Assembly (NCBI GenBank): GCA_937863225.1 | Contig: CALMEI010000040.1 | Coordinates: 62,001-126,000, forward strand | DNA length: 64,000 bases | Source of the DNA: an uncultured Polaromonas sp. | GTDB taxonomy: Bacteria > Pseudomonadota > Gammaproteobacteria > Burkholderiales > Burkholderiaceae_C | Reading direction: 5' to 3' | In this document: piece by piece, positions 28,781-37,761 of the stretch | How positions within the stretch are numbered: the stretch's first letter is position 1 | Layout: every line of letters starts with the position of its first letter | Program-made: the position numbers and the translations under genes | Notes under the pieces: model-generated | What the model was told of the DNA's origin: nothing | The model's database searches: none | The model's input: only the letters and a program-made list of their open reading frames with translations

Positions 28781-28809
28781 GCGCTTATAGTCCTTATTAA
28801 GTCCGTGTT

Positions 28810-28846
28810 AAAAAAACAGCCCAGAACGGATGTCCGCTTGGGCTGT
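28810..28846 (-). terminator. Intrinsic terminator/attenuator between livJ-type receptor and livH
   Basis: Minus-strand reading gives ACAGCCCA-AG-CGGA-CA-TCCG-TT-CTGGGCTGT, a nested near-perfect stem, followed by seven Ts. It lies 19 bp beyond the receptor stop and before livH. Partial termination here would make more binding protein than permease, as is usual for ABC importers. Confidence 0.85.
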
Positions 28847-28864
28847 ATTCATTAAGATTTAAAA

Positions 28865-30109
28865 TTACTTAGCAGGGCGTGTCATCTGGCAGCTGGTTGG
28901 CGTGCTAGACACATAGTTTGGGTACTCTTTCAAGGGAACCAAAGTCATCCCGGTGTTTTCTGGACTATAGGGATACTTGGCACTGGCCTTGTCCCAAACA
29001 GTCATGTACAAGGGTTGCTGCAACTGATGATCAGTATTGCGAATTTGCATTTCACCATTAAATGATTTAAATGTAAGACCTTCTAAAGCAGCGGCCACTT
29101 TAACTGGATTTGTAGACTTAGCTTTGGCCATGGCTGCACCTAAGGCTTCATAGATTCGTATGGTGGAGCCTGTGTAGAAATCATCCTTGTACTTTTCGTT
29201 GAACTCTTTCATCCATTTGTCCATCTGACCACCCATGTTGTAGTGGTTGTAGGCGATTTGGTACACACGTCCTGCACCGTTCTTACCCAATGCAGTCGGC
29301 GTGCCAGTAACGCCTGCGTAGTATGTGAAGAACTTACCTGTGTAACCACCTTCATTCGCAGCCTTAATCAGCAATGACAAATCTGAACCCCAGTTACCTG
29401 TGATAACGGCATCAGCACCAGCGGCTTTTATTTTGGCAATATAGGGTGCAAAGTCACGTGTACGTGCCAATGGGTGCAAATCTTCTCCAACGAACTTAAT
29501 GTCAGGGCGTTTGCGACCAATGGTTTCTTTGGCATATTTAGCAACTTGATGGCCATGAGAGTAATCTTGATTCAACAAATAGATTTTTTTAACATCTTTT
29601 TGATCAACCATGAAACTGGCTACGGCTTCCATTTTCATGGAAGTGTCAGCATCAAAACGGAAGTGCCAATAATTACACTTGCTATTGGTTAAGTCAGGGT
29701 CAACAGCGGAATCATTCAAGTAAACGACTTCTTTGCCAGGGTTGCGCTCATTGTGTTTGGCTATCGCATCTGACAAAGCCAAAGCCACTGAAGAGCCATT
29801 GCCTTGAATGATGTAACGTGCGCCACCATCAATAGCGGCCTTTAGAACATTTAAACTTTCTGCCGGGCTTAGTTTATTGTCCATGGTTTGGAATTCAAAT
29901 TTAACGCCAGCTGGGTTACCTTTGCCACTGAATTTTTCAGCGAAAAATTTATACCCCTTATCCTGACTGATACCAACTGGACCCAGTAAGCCTGTCAGAG
30001 GATCGATGCGTACCAATTTAACGGTTTCGCCCTGCTGCGCAAAAACAGCACCTGACACCAACAGCGCCACACTGGCTAACACTGTTTTATTAAGATTGAG
30101 TTTCATCAT
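28865..30109 (-). CDS. ABC transporter substrate-binding protein, Liv/HAAT family
   Basis: A 414-residue periplasmic binding protein. The signal peptide ends GAVFAQQG, and the mature start VKLVRIDPLTGLLGPVGISQ is a type-I periplasmic-binding-protein opening. Landmarks include GNGSSVALALSDAIAKHN, IYLLNQDYSHGHQ and GNWGSDLSLLIKAANEGG. The start is one of two adjacent ATGs (30109 or 30106). In Burkholderiales such receptors bind amino acids, amides or aromatic and short-chain acids, so the ligand cannot be assigned. It follows an acyl-CoA ligase gene, which may hint at a carboxylic acid ligand. Confidence 0.9.
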   Translation of the reverse strand: MMKLNLNKTVLASVALLVSGAVFAQQGETVKLVRIDPLTGLLGPVGISQDKGYKFFAEKFSGKGNPAGVKFEFQTMDNKLSPAESLNVLKAAIDGGARYIIQGNGSSVALALSDAIAKHNERNPGKEVVYLNDSAVDPDLTNSKCNYWHFRFDADTSMKMEAVASFMVDQKDVKKIYLLNQDYSHGHQVAKYAKETIGRKRPDIKFVGEDLHPLARTRDFAPYIAKIKAAGADAVITGNWGSDLSLLIKAANEGGYTGKFFTYYAGVTGTPTALGKNGAGRVYQIAYNHYNMGGQMDKWMKEFNEKYKDDFYTGSTIRIYEALGAAMAKAKSTNPVKVAAALEGLTFKSFNGEMQIRNTDHQLQQPLYMTVWDKASAKYPYSPENTGMTLVPLKEYPNYVSSTPTSCQMTRPAK

Positions 30110-30218
30110 AAATGCCTTTATAAAAAATTGCCTAAATTGAACACGAACAAACAGGTGTTAAGACTACTCTTATTTTGATAACATCGCTTCAGGGATTCCC
30201 CTAGGTTTGAGAATTTGG

Positions 30219-31862
30219 CTAATTTGGGAGTTTGTAGTCTTTCAAGGTTTCGCGTAATTTCGCTTTTTGCATTTTTCCAGTTGCTCCCAATGGGATTGCT
30301 TCTACAAAAACCACATCATCAGGAATTTGCCATTTGGCTGTTTTTCCTTGATAAAAAGCGATCAACTCTTCACGCGTCACATCTGCGCCTGGTTTTTTAA
30401 CCACGGCGATGATGGGACGTTCATCCCATTTAGGATGAAACACACCGATACATGCAGCCATGGCAACGGCAGGATGTGCCACTGCGATGTTTTCAATGTC
30501 TATTGAGCTGATCCATTCGCCACCTGACTTGATCACATCTTTGCTACGGTCCGTGATTTGCATATAACCATCCGCATCGATGGTTGCCACATCTCCCGTA
30601 GGAAACCATCCATCAATTAACGGACTCGCTGGATTGGGTTCTTCGCTTTGCTTGAAATATTCACTGATAATCCAAGGCCCTTTGACCAATAAATCGCCAA
30701 ATGCTTTGCCGTCATGCGGCAAATTTGCACCTGCTTCGTCTACTATTTTCATGTCCATGCCGTAAATGGCTCGGCCTTGCTTAAGGCGAATTTTCATTTG
30801 TTCATCTTTTGATAACAACAAATGCTTATTCTTCAGTGTGCACAAGGTTCCCAAAGGAGACATCTCTGTCATTCCCCAAGCGTGCAGCACCTCAACACCA
30901 TATTCATCATTGAATGCTGTAATCATGGCTGGCGGGCATGCCGAACCACCAATGACCGTGCGTTTTAATGTACTGAAACGCAATCCATTTGTTTGCAAAT
31001 GTGACAGCAACATCTGCCACACCGTGGGCACGCCTGCAGCATAGCTGACCTTCTCAGATTCAAGCAATTCATAAATTGATTTACCGTCCATGGCAGGACC
31101 TGGGAATACCAATTTACAGCCCGTCAATGCAGCGCTGTAAGGGATGCCCCAAGCGTTTACATGGAACATCGGGACAACGGGTAAGACACTGTCGCGTGCA
31201 CTTAGGCACATCACATCAGGCAAGGCAGCAGCATAGGCATGCAATATGGTTGAACGGTGGCTGTATAGAACCCCTTTAGGATTGCCAGTGGTGCCACTGG
31301 TATAGCACAAACTGGATGCGGCATTTTCATCAAATACCGGCCAAATATAATGTGATTTTTGACCAGCTATCCATGCCTCGTAACTGATTAGGTTAGGAAC
31401 ACCTGAATCCTGTGGCAATTTATCAGCATCGCACATCATCACGTAGTGCTGGATGGTTTTACAGCGTGCATGCACTGCTTGAATGATTGGCAAGAAACTG
31501 GCATCGAAACACAGTACTTTATCTTCAGCATGGTTGGCTATCCAAACCACTTGGTCAGGGTGCAACCGTGGGTTCAGAGTATGCAACACACGTCCAGAAC
31601 CACTGACGCCAAAATACAATTCCATATGGCGGTAGCCGTTCCAAGCGAGTGTCGCAACGCGATCGCCAAAGCCTAATTTGAGACCATCAAGTGCTCCCGC
31701 AACTTGCCGAGAACGGGCCGCCAGTGCACTGTAGTTGTATCGATGGATATCGCCCTCAACGCGGCGCGAAACGATTTCTGAATCGCCATGGTGCTTGTCG
31801 GCGAATTCAATCAAAGTTGAGATCAGCAATGGCTGGTCTTGCATCAGTCCTAACATGGGCAT
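30219..31862 (-). CDS. Acyl-CoA ligase (medium/long-chain AMP-forming)
   Basis: A 547-residue adenylate-forming enzyme that activates a carboxylic acid to its CoA thioester. The ATP loop [19 protein letters not shown], the [13 protein letters not shown] substrate-pocket motif, [31 protein letters not shown], and the C-terminal catalytic lysine in [10 protein letters not shown] are all intact. Overall it resembles the medium-chain fatty acid / methylmercaptopropionate ligases (DmdB-like). The start may be the ATG at 31856. Upstream of the liv-type receptor on the same strand with 109 bp between, it may be part of one uptake-and-activation unit. Confidence 0.88.
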   Translation of the reverse strand: MPMLGLMQDQPLLISTLIEFADKHHGDSEIVSRRVEGDIHRYNYSALAARSRQVAGALDGLKLGFGDRVATLAWNGYRHMELYFGVSGSGRVLHTLNPRLHPDQVVWIANHAEDKVLCFDASFLPIIQAVHARCKTIQHYVMMCDADKLPQDSGVPNLISYEAWIAGQKSHYIWPVFDENAASSLCYTSGTTGNPKGVLYSHRSTILHAYAAALPDVMCLSARDSVLPVVPMFHVNAWGIPYSAALTGCKLVFPGPAMDGKSIYELLESEKVSYAAGVPTVWQMLLSHLQTNGLRFSTLKRTVIGGSACPPAMITAFNDEYGVEVLHAWGMTEMSPLGTLCTLKNKHLLLSKDEQMKIRLKQGRAIYGMDMKIVDEAGANLPHDGKAFGDLLVKGPWIISEYFKQSEEPNPASPLIDGWFPTGDVATIDADGYMQITDRSKDVIKSGGEWISSIDIENIAVAHPAVAMAACIGVFHPKWDERPIIAVVKKPGADVTREELIAFYQGKTAKWQIPDDVVFVEAIPLGATGKMQKAKLRETLKDYKLPN

Positions 31863-31909
31863 ACTCCTTCATGCATGTGAAATAACAGCATGAGTATGAA
31901 CCCAAATAC

Positions 31910-31938
31910 CTCCGCAGTGAATTTCAAAGACTACGGAG
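31910..31938. terminator. Hairpin downstream of the small lipoprotein gene
   Basis: CTCCGCAGT and ACTACGGAG form a 9-bp stem with one non-canonical pair around an 11-nt loop. It lies between the lipoprotein stop and the acyl-CoA ligase start. It lacks a T-run on the minus strand, so a terminator role is weakly supported. Confidence 0.3.
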
Positions 31939-31962
31939 TTTCCCTAGTTCAGGGCGATGATG

Positions 31963-32331
31963 TTAACGCCAATACCCGCCAGAATGGTACCAGCCGCGCC
32001 CTGGTGTATGTTGCCAAGTTCCTCGGTTGTATGTTCGGTAACCAGATGGGGGACGCTGCCAATTACCGGCACGCCATAAATAGCGAGTTCCTGCCCAATA
32101 CCAAAGGCCCGGCACCCAAATATAGCCCTCACCTGGAGATACAGTGATCACTTCGTTGTACTCGGCCGGTGGAGCTGATTGGTAGTACTCAACATTCACC
32201 GTTGCACCATTGGCAATGGCTTGATGGCGGGCATTATGTACGACATGCGGTGGGGCAACCACACAACCAGACATGAGCAAGGCAGCAGTTGCCACGCCGC
32301 TCAATAAAACAATTTTCTTTAAATGTGACAT
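31963..32331 (-). CDS. Small lipoprotein with aromatic/Gly repeats (YXWXPGYW-type)
   Basis: A 122-residue exported lipoprotein: MSHLKKIVLLSGVATAALLM then a lipobox LMSGC. The mature part has repeated tryptophan motifs, YIWVPGLWYW, RAGNWQRPPSGY and GTWQHTPGRGWYHSGGYW, which are known from WXXGXW/YXWXXGYW proteins of unknown function in the Proteobacterial envelope. The start at 32331 gives a compact signal peptide; an upstream in-frame start adds an unlikely polar tail. Divergent from yciB. Function unknown. Confidence 0.8.
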   Translation of the reverse strand: MSHLKKIVLLSGVATAALLMSGCVVAPPHVVHNARHQAIANGATVNVEYYQSAPPAEYNEVITVSPGEGYIWVPGLWYWAGTRYLWRAGNWQRPPSGYRTYNRGTWQHTPGRGWYHSGGYWR

Positions 32332-32444
32332 ATATATCCCTTCAAAATAACACACGTTAGCTTGAGCATAACCATTAACCTTAGACATTGGTTGACGTTA
32401 AGGCGCATTAAGTTCCATCTTTCTTGTAAAGTTACAATCTGATC

Positions 32445-32987
32445 ATGCGACAACTTCTCGACTTTCTTCCCATACTTCTGTTTTTTGGTGCTTACAAAGC
32501 CTACAACATTTATGTTGCAACCGGTGTCATCATGTTGGCTACCTTGGTGCAAATGGCTATTTTGTACAAGATGGACGGCACTTTACAGACCATGCACAAA
32601 GTCACACTGGCCTTGGTATTGGGTTTTGGTGCGATGACACTGGGATTCCAAGACGAGCGATTTATCAAAATCAAACCGACTGTGCTTTACACCTTCATGG
32701 CCGCCGCATTAGCCATAGGGTTGTGGATCTACAAAAAGAATTTTCTTAAATCCATGTTGGGCGCACAAATTAAATTGCCCGATCAAATTTGGCGCAATCT
32801 GACTGTAGCGTGGGTGGTTTACAGTTTGGGCATGGCTGGGCTGAATGCATTTGTGGCTTATTACTACACCACCGAGCAATGGGTGGATTTTAAAATTTGG
32901 GGTTATGCATTTCCATTGATTTTCATTGTTGCACAAGGTATCTATATTTCCAAATACTTGCAAAACAATGAGTCCGACCCCAATTGA
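32445..32987 (+). CDS. yciB: Inner membrane septation protein A (YciB/IspZ)
   Basis: A 180-residue protein with five or six membrane helices, beginning [20 protein letters not shown] as in the family. [34 protein letters not shown] and [31 protein letters not shown] (given in parts: [24 protein letters not shown]) are conserved. YciB affects cell-envelope synthesis and division. A TACAAT element ends only 6 bp before the ATG, so the transcript may have almost no leader. bolA and a PpiC-type isomerase follow, the usual betaproteobacterial order. Confidence 0.94.
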   Translation: MRQLLDFLPILLFFGAYKAYNIYVATGVIMLATLVQMAILYKMDGTLQTMHKVTLALVLGFGAMTLGFQDERFIKIKPTVLYTFMAAALAIGLWIYKKNFLKSMLGAQIKLPDQIWRNLTVAWVVYSLGMAGLNAFVAYYYTTEQWVDFKIWGYAFPLIFIVAQGIYISKYLQNNESDPN

Positions 32988-33030
32988 ACTACCTTGATAT
33001 TTGGATAAATTGACAGATTTAGATATGAAC

Positions 33031-33312
33031 ATGACCGCCGACCAAATCACAGCCGACAATTTAAACCTGCGGCTAAAAGAGCGACTGACGCCGTCACAAC
33101 TTAGCGTTATTGACGAAAGCGGTCAGCACAACGGCCATGCTGGCGCCAACGGTACTGGATTTGGCACACACTTCAGGGTTCGCATAGCTTCACCTTTCTT
33201 TACAAATAAAAGTCTCGTGGCATGCCACCGGCTTGTGTATGATGCGGTGCAAGATTTTATTGATGCTGGATTGCATGCATTGGCTATTGAAGTCATACCC
33301 AATCAACCTTAA
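33031..33312 (+). CDS. bolA: BolA family protein
   Basis: A small cytoplasmic protein of 93 residues with a KH-like fold. The pattern THFRVRIASPFFTNKSLVACHRLVYDAV matches the BolA core (given here in parts: THFRVRIASPFFTNKS and CHRLVYDAV), including the conserved histidine pair. BolA proteins work with monothiol glutaredoxins in iron-sulfur trafficking and in control of morphology. I chose the ATG at 33031; ATG 33025 and TTG 33001 are alternatives. It sits between yciB and ppiC. Confidence 0.9.
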   Translation: MTADQITADNLNLRLKERLTPSQLSVIDESGQHNGHAGANGTGFGTHFRVRIASPFFTNKSLVACHRLVYDAVQDFIDAGLHALAIEVIPNQP

Positions 33313-33372
33313 ACAAATCAAACACTTTCAACTCAAACACTTTATTTTTACTTTTTAAACCTTGGAATGATT

Positions 33373-34152
33373 ATGAAAAAAACTTTCTACAAAAGTGCTG
33401 CCGTGGTCCTCATGCTTGCATCAGGCACCGCATTTTCGCAAAACGTGGCCATTGTCAATGGGAAAGCCGTTCCCAGTAACCGCATTGACGCATTGGCCGC
33501 CGAGGTTGCCAAATCAGGTCGCCCCGTGACACCAGAAATTAAAGCGCAATTGAAAGATGAAGTCATCGCGCGCGAAATATTCATTCAAGAAGCAGAAAAG
33601 CGCAATGTTGCAAACAGTGATGAGTACAAAAATCAAATGGAATTGGCGCGCCAAACCATCATGATTCGCGCATTGTTTGCAGATTTCCAAAAATCGAATC
33701 CTGTCACGGATGCGGATATCAAAGCCGAATACGACAAATTTGCCGCCGCTAACAGTGGCAAAGAATACAAAGCGCGCCATATTTTGGTAGAAAAAGAAGC
33801 CGATGCAAAAACCATCATTGCAAGCATTAAAAAAGGCGCGAAATTTGAAGACATTGCCAAAAAACAAAGCAAAGACCCAGGTTCAGGTGCCAAAGGTGGT
33901 GATTTAGATTGGGCCAACCCCAGCAACTATGTGCCAGAATTTGCCCAAGCCTTGCTGAAACTTGCTAAGGGTCAAATGACAGATGCGCCAGTCAAATCAC
34001 AATTTGGTTATCACATCATCCGTGTGGACGACACACGCGCTGCGCAATTGCCAAAATTGGAAGAAATTAAACCCCAAATTTCACAACAATTGTCGCAACA
34101 AAAATTACAAAAATTCCAAGAAGATTTGCGCGCCAAAGCGAAGATTGAGTAA
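33373..34152 (+). CDS. Periplasmic peptidyl-prolyl isomerase, parvulin type
   Basis: A secreted foldase of about 259 residues. A signal peptide ending GTAFSQ is followed by an N-terminal SurA-like helical region, then the parvulin domain: YKARHILVEKEADAKTII, KFEDIAKKQSKDPGSGAKGG, DLDWA, VPEFAQALLKLAKGQ and QFGYHIIRVDD. It assists outer-membrane and periplasmic protein folding. ATG 33373 is preferred over 33367. It is the third gene of the yciB-bolA-ppiC string; a short-length (PrsA-like) relative of SurA rather than SurA itself. Confidence 0.92.
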   Translation: MKKTFYKSAAVVLMLASGTAFSQNVAIVNGKAVPSNRIDALAAEVAKSGRPVTPEIKAQLKDEVIAREIFIQEAEKRNVANSDEYKNQMELARQTIMIRALFADFQKSNPVTDADIKAEYDKFAAANSGKEYKARHILVEKEADAKTIIASIKKGAKFEDIAKKQSKDPGSGAKGGDLDWANPSNYVPEFAQALLKLAKGQMTDAPVKSQFGYHIIRVDDTRAAQLPKLEEIKPQISQQLSQQKLQKFQEDLRAKAKIE

Positions 34153-34190
34153 TGTAACGTTGAATACCCTGCTGCTTTTTTGTCCGCTTT

Positions 34191-35066
34191 ATGAACCAAG
34201 CAGAAAAATCGCAGCTGGGCAAAGTATCGGCTTATATTGACCGTTACGATGCTTCGCTGCTTTTCCCTATTCCACGTGCACCCAAACGTCTCGAAATAGG
34301 TATTACAGGTGCACCACATTTTTTCGGTGCAGATGTATGGACGGCTTATGAACTGAGTTGGCTCAATCTGCGTGGCAAGCCTCAAGTTGCCTTGGCTCAT
34401 TTCACCATACCCTGTGACAGCATCAACATCATCGAAAGCAAATCTTTCAAACTCTATCTCAACAGTTTCAACAATACACGGTTTGCAGACGCTGATGCTG
34501 TAGCGGCAACACTGCGACAAGATATCAATCACGCCATTTGGCAAACTCACAGCGCGACGTTGGGTGAAAACCAATTAAGCACTGTTCAATCATCAGCTGG
34601 TGTCAAAATTTTGTTACCAGAACAATTTGACCAAGAACCGGTGCATGAGCTAGACGGTTTGAGCTTGGACCGCTTAGATATCGAGTGCCAACACTATTCG
34701 CCAACCCCCCAACTGCTGAGTGCGGTGTTTGATGAGGCACCTGTTAGCGAAGTACTCACCAGCAATTTACTGAAAAGCAATTGCCTGGTGACAGGTCAGC
34801 CCGATTGGGCCAGCATACGTATCAATTACGAAGGTCCGCAAATCGACCAAGCAGGTTTGCTGCAGTACATCATCAGTTTTCGCAACCACAATGAGTTTCA
34901 CGAACAATGTGTTGAGCGAATATTTATGGATATTTGGACACAATGCAAACCCATCAAACTGAGTGTTTATGCCCGCTATACAAGGCGTGGTGGATTGGAC
35001 ATCAACCCTTTTCGCACCAGCTACCCACAGGCTGTGCCCGCCAATATCCGTACAGCCCGACAATGA
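34191..35066 (+). CDS. queF: NADPH-dependent 7-cyano-7-deazaguanine reductase
   Basis: A 291-residue long-form QueF, which reduces preQ0 to preQ1 in the last free-base step before tRNA insertion in queuosine synthesis. The NADPH-binding ESKSFK motif is at residues 82-87 and the nucleophile Cys198 lies in [13 protein letters not shown]. The C-terminal half has the conserved [12 protein letters not shown]. It is separated from queE-queD by 13 kb and lies downstream of the isomerase gene with a 38-bp gap. Confidence 0.95.
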   Translation: MNQAEKSQLGKVSAYIDRYDASLLFPIPRAPKRLEIGITGAPHFFGADVWTAYELSWLNLRGKPQVALAHFTIPCDSINIIESKSFKLYLNSFNNTRFADADAVAATLRQDINHAIWQTHSATLGENQLSTVQSSAGVKILLPEQFDQEPVHELDGLSLDRLDIECQHYSPTPQLLSAVFDEAPVSEVLTSNLLKSNCLVTGQPDWASIRINYEGPQIDQAGLLQYIISFRNHNEFHEQCVERIFMDIWTQCKPIKLSVYARYTRRGGLDINPFRTSYPQAVPANIRTARQ

Positions 35067-35107
35067 AAACCACATCGTTCCAGTCAGATGTGTCAACATT
35101 GATTTGA

Positions 35108-35121
35108 TTGATGTGCGTCAA
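35108..35121 (+). promoter_or_regulatory. FNR/Anr-type box upstream of the DksA-like gene
   Basis: TTGAT-GTGC-GTCAA matches the FNR consensus TTGAT-N4-ATCAA at nine of ten fixed positions. It is centred about 70 bp before the ATG at 35185 in a 118-bp gap. Spacing allows a class II position relative to a start site near 35156, but no strong -10 is visible. Confidence 0.5.
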
Positions 35122-35184
35122 TGACAAAACAATTCAGCAAGCGCAAGATGGGTACATGTCCAACTTTCAAATGCACTTGCTATC

Positions 35185-35544
35185 ATGACAACATCCAACA
35201 ACTACTACGACAGCATCAAAACACAATTACTTGCACAACTTGCTGAATCAAAAACTCAACTCGCCAATTTGCGCGGTGGCAATGTGAGCCGAGCTGAGGC
35301 CTCAGCCGCGCATTTTGGGAACACCGAAGATTCCACTGCGCAAGTGAACACAGCACGCGATCTCGAATTTGCCATGGATGCGCACGAAACAGATGAGCAA
35401 AATCAAATAATGGCAGCATTGAACCGTATTCAGGCTGGCACTTATGGACAATGTGTGGATTGTGGTGTACAAATTCCACTGGCACGCTTGCAAGCAAACC
35501 CTTCAGCCATGCGCTGCATCAGCTGTCAAGAAAAAGCCGAATAA
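35185..35544 (+). CDS. DksA/TraR-family zinc-finger protein
   Basis: A 119-residue protein with an N-terminal coiled-coil-like helix pair (residues 5-85) and a four-cysteine zinc finger: Cys90, Cys93, Cys111, Cys114. GTYGQCVDCGVQIPLARLQA and MRCISCQ are diagnostic of DksA/TraR factors that enter the RNA polymerase secondary channel. It is shorter than DksA (about 150), so it is a paralogue. The tip of the coiled coil lacks the DxxDxA motif in recognisable form. It ends flush against the dinB stop, with no bases between, in convergent orientation. Confidence 0.88.
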   Translation: MTTSNNYYDSIKTQLLAQLAESKTQLANLRGGNVSRAEASAAHFGNTEDSTAQVNTARDLEFAMDAHETDEQNQIMAALNRIQAGTYGQCVDCGVQIPLARLQANPSAMRCISCQEKAE

Positions 35545-36801
35545 TCATTCATTGTCACCGTTCAACATCTGCGTGACCAAATCTTGCGCCATGGTGGGTG
35601 ATGTCTGTTTGGGAGGCGTCACCACGGCCTCAGACTTCATCAAACTGCCCACACGCACCCCCAGCAAACGCAGCCGTTGCATGAGTGGCATTCTTTTTAA
35701 ACACAGACCAGCCGCTTGACGTATGGTCGCGGCATCGTCCGTATAAAAATCCAAAGTCTGATCACGTGTCGCACTTTTGAAATCGGTGTAGCGCACTTTG
35801 ATACCGATCGTTTTTCCGACATAGGCTTTGCGCTGTAAATCGGCCGCCAATTGTTCACACAGCTTGGTGAATATCGCACCCAACTCTGCTTTGTCACGCA
35901 CAGCGTGCAAGTCTCGGTCAAAAGTGGTTTCACGGCTGATGGAGACAGGCTCGCTGTTCAAAGAAACAGGATTGTCGTCCTTGCCCCAACCAGCTCTGTG
36001 CAACCATGCTCCTGTACTTTTTCCAAAGTTGTCAATCAGCCATGCTGGGTCTTTTGCGGCTAAATCGCCAATCGATTGGATGCCATGTTTGATGAGTTTT
36101 TCATCCATCTTCGGACCAATTCCGTTGATTTTTCGACATGGCAAGGGCCAAATCATGCTTTGTAAATCTTCTTCAAACACAATTGAGATGCCATTGGGTT
36201 TGTTGAACTCACTCGCCATTTTGGCAAGCAACTTATTCGGCGCAACACCTACTGAACAAGTCAACCCTGTGCGTTCATAGATCGTCTGCTGAATCAGTTT
36301 TGCCAGCGATTTACCACCCTGCCGTTGTCCACCTGGTACATCGGTAAAGTCAATATACACCTCATCCACGCCTCGGTTTTCCATGAGCGGTGTAAATTCC
36401 AGAATGGTCTCTTTGAACAAACGTGAGTAATGCCGGTATTGATCAAAATCCACTGGTAACAAAATGGCTTCAGGGCAGAGCTTGGCCGCCTTCATCAGCC
36501 CCATCGCCGAACCCACTCCAAACTGCCTTGCGGCATAGGTGGCCGTGGTAATGACACCGCGCCCGGTATAGTCCTTCAGCTTTGCAAAAGCATCAAGTGG
36601 AATGTCCGCACGTGTTTGGTCTTGTGCCAACTTTTCAACTGCTTCGTCCACTTTTCTGCGCCCACCACCTATAACAACTGGCAAACCTTTGAGTTGCGGG
36701 TAACGTAACAATTCCACGGACGCATAAAACGCATCCATGTCCAAATGCGCAATGCGACGTTTCAATTGAACTGTTACAGTGCTTGCCCCTGTGTTCACCA
36801 T
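35545..36801 (-). CDS. dinB: DNA polymerase IV (Y family)
   Basis: A 418-residue translesion polymerase. Catalytic acidic residues are in RIAHLDMDAFYASVE and RGVDEVYIDFTD; the CSVGVAPNKLLAKMASEFNK palm/finger segment and the helix-hairpin-helix INGIGPKMDEKLIKHGI are intact. The C-terminal little-finger domain follows. Length is somewhat above E. coli DinB (351), because of a longer C-terminus and an insertion after GGGRRKVDEAVEKL. Its start overlaps the end of the prenyltransferase gene by 7 bp. Confidence 0.95.
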   Translation of the reverse strand: MVNTGASTVTVQLKRRIAHLDMDAFYASVELLRYPQLKGLPVVIGGGRRKVDEAVEKLAQDQTRADIPLDAFAKLKDYTGRGVITTATYAARQFGVGSAMGLMKAAKLCPEAILLPVDFDQYRHYSRLFKETILEFTPLMENRGVDEVYIDFTDVPGGQRQGGKSLAKLIQQTIYERTGLTCSVGVAPNKLLAKMASEFNKPNGISIVFEEDLQSMIWPLPCRKINGIGPKMDEKLIKHGIQSIGDLAAKDPAWLIDNFGKSTGAWLHRAGWGKDDNPVSLNSEPVSISRETTFDRDLHAVRDKAELGAIFTKLCEQLAADLQRKAYVGKTIGIKVRYTDFKSATRDQTLDFYTDDAATIRQAAGLCLKRMPLMQRLRLLGVRVGSLMKSEAVVTPPKQTSPTMAQDLVTQMLNGDNE

Positions 36802-37688
36802 AGAACAATGCCAAGCGCCATCAACACAGGAGTCAAAATATTGATCAACACATTGCGCCCCATGGCGGGAAGCAATTGCTCAGTATGTTGCGAATGTTCA
36901 AGCACATCACGCACCGTGGGCACAACCAGCGCCAGTGAAATCAAACCCAGCAAAGCACCAAGGGGCAGCTGACCTGTCATCACGCACAAGGCCAGGCTGG
37001 TAAAGGCCAACAACATCTGCGCAGCGTACCATCGCGCCGCTTGTTTGGTACCCGCGGGCACCAACAAATGCCGTCTACCTGCGTTGCGATCAGCTTCAAC
37101 ATCTGGAAATTGGTTGAGTAGCAAAAGGTTGTTGACCAAAAAGAAAGGGACTACAGATGCTGCCATTGCCATGGGTGAATACATGCCGGTCAAAGCCGTA
37201 TAGGTTCCCATAACCATCAAAGGCCCAAATCCTAAACCTGGGGCCAGCAAACACAACACAGGATGGCGCGTTATCCACTGCGTATAGGCGGTTACCAACA
37301 CCACCCCCACCAACCCCAGCGGTAACAAGGCCATGCCGCGCAAGGCAATAAAATACAAACCCACGCCCATGCTGAACAAAAGACCAAAGACTGCCAAAGC
37401 CAGCGCTGTTGGCGCTAACTCTGGGTGTGCAGGCAAAACGCCACTGCCACCACTGAAGGGCGTGCGCTGAGTCTGTGCGTCCAAACCGCTGTGAAAATCT
37501 TGGTATTCATTGAACGCATTGACACTGACATGCGCCGCCAAAGCACCCAGCAAAACCAAGACCGCTTCAAAAACATTGATGCTGCCTTGAACTCTGTAAA
37601 CACAAGCCAGCCCCAAAGCGATGCAAGATGGCGTCAGCACCAAAAAGGGCAGTCGCGCAATGCCCAATGATAAAGTGAGATGACTCAT
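36795..37688 (-). CDS. UbiA-family prenyltransferase (MenA-like)
   Basis: An integral membrane prenyltransferase of 297 residues with eight or nine helices. Both aspartate-rich motifs are present: NAFNEYQDFHSGLDAQTQ and NQFPDVEADRNAGRRH, which bind the prenyl diphosphate via magnesium. The MSGG-like GGSGVLPAHPELAP loop resembles the MenA/UbiA-related branch rather than 4-hydroxybenzoate UbiA. Acceptor unknown; no other quinone genes are nearby. Overlaps dinB, so the two are probably cotranscribed. A 66-bp repeat begins 4 bp upstream of the start codon. Confidence 0.85.
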   Translation of the reverse strand: MSHLTLSLGIARLPFLVLTPSCIALGLACVYRVQGSINVFEAVLVLLGALAAHVSVNAFNEYQDFHSGLDAQTQRTPFSGGSGVLPAHPELAPTALALAVFGLLFSMGVGLYFIALRGMALLPLGLVGVVLVTAYTQWITRHPVLCLLAPGLGFGPLMVMGTYTALTGMYSPMAMAASVVPFFLVNNLLLLNQFPDVEADRNAGRRHLLVPAGTKQAARWYAAQMLLAFTSLALCVMTGQLPLGALLGLISLALVVPTVRDVLEHSQHTEQLLPAMGRNVLINILTPVLMALGIVLW

Positions 37689-37691
37689 TAT

Positions 37692-37757
37692 TGCTACATA
37701 TTTAATAGCACTATAGGCAACAAATACGCCACCTAAAGCCCGATTTTATATATAAAC
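37692..37757 (+). repeat. 66-bp dispersed repeat, copy 7
   Basis: Begins TGCTACATATTTAATAGCAC and carries TATAGGCAACAAATACGCC. It fills the gap between a Bug receptor stop (37762) and the prenyltransferase start (37688), so any leader of the latter would contain the repeat. Confidence 0.9.
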
Positions 37758-37761
37758 TGGC

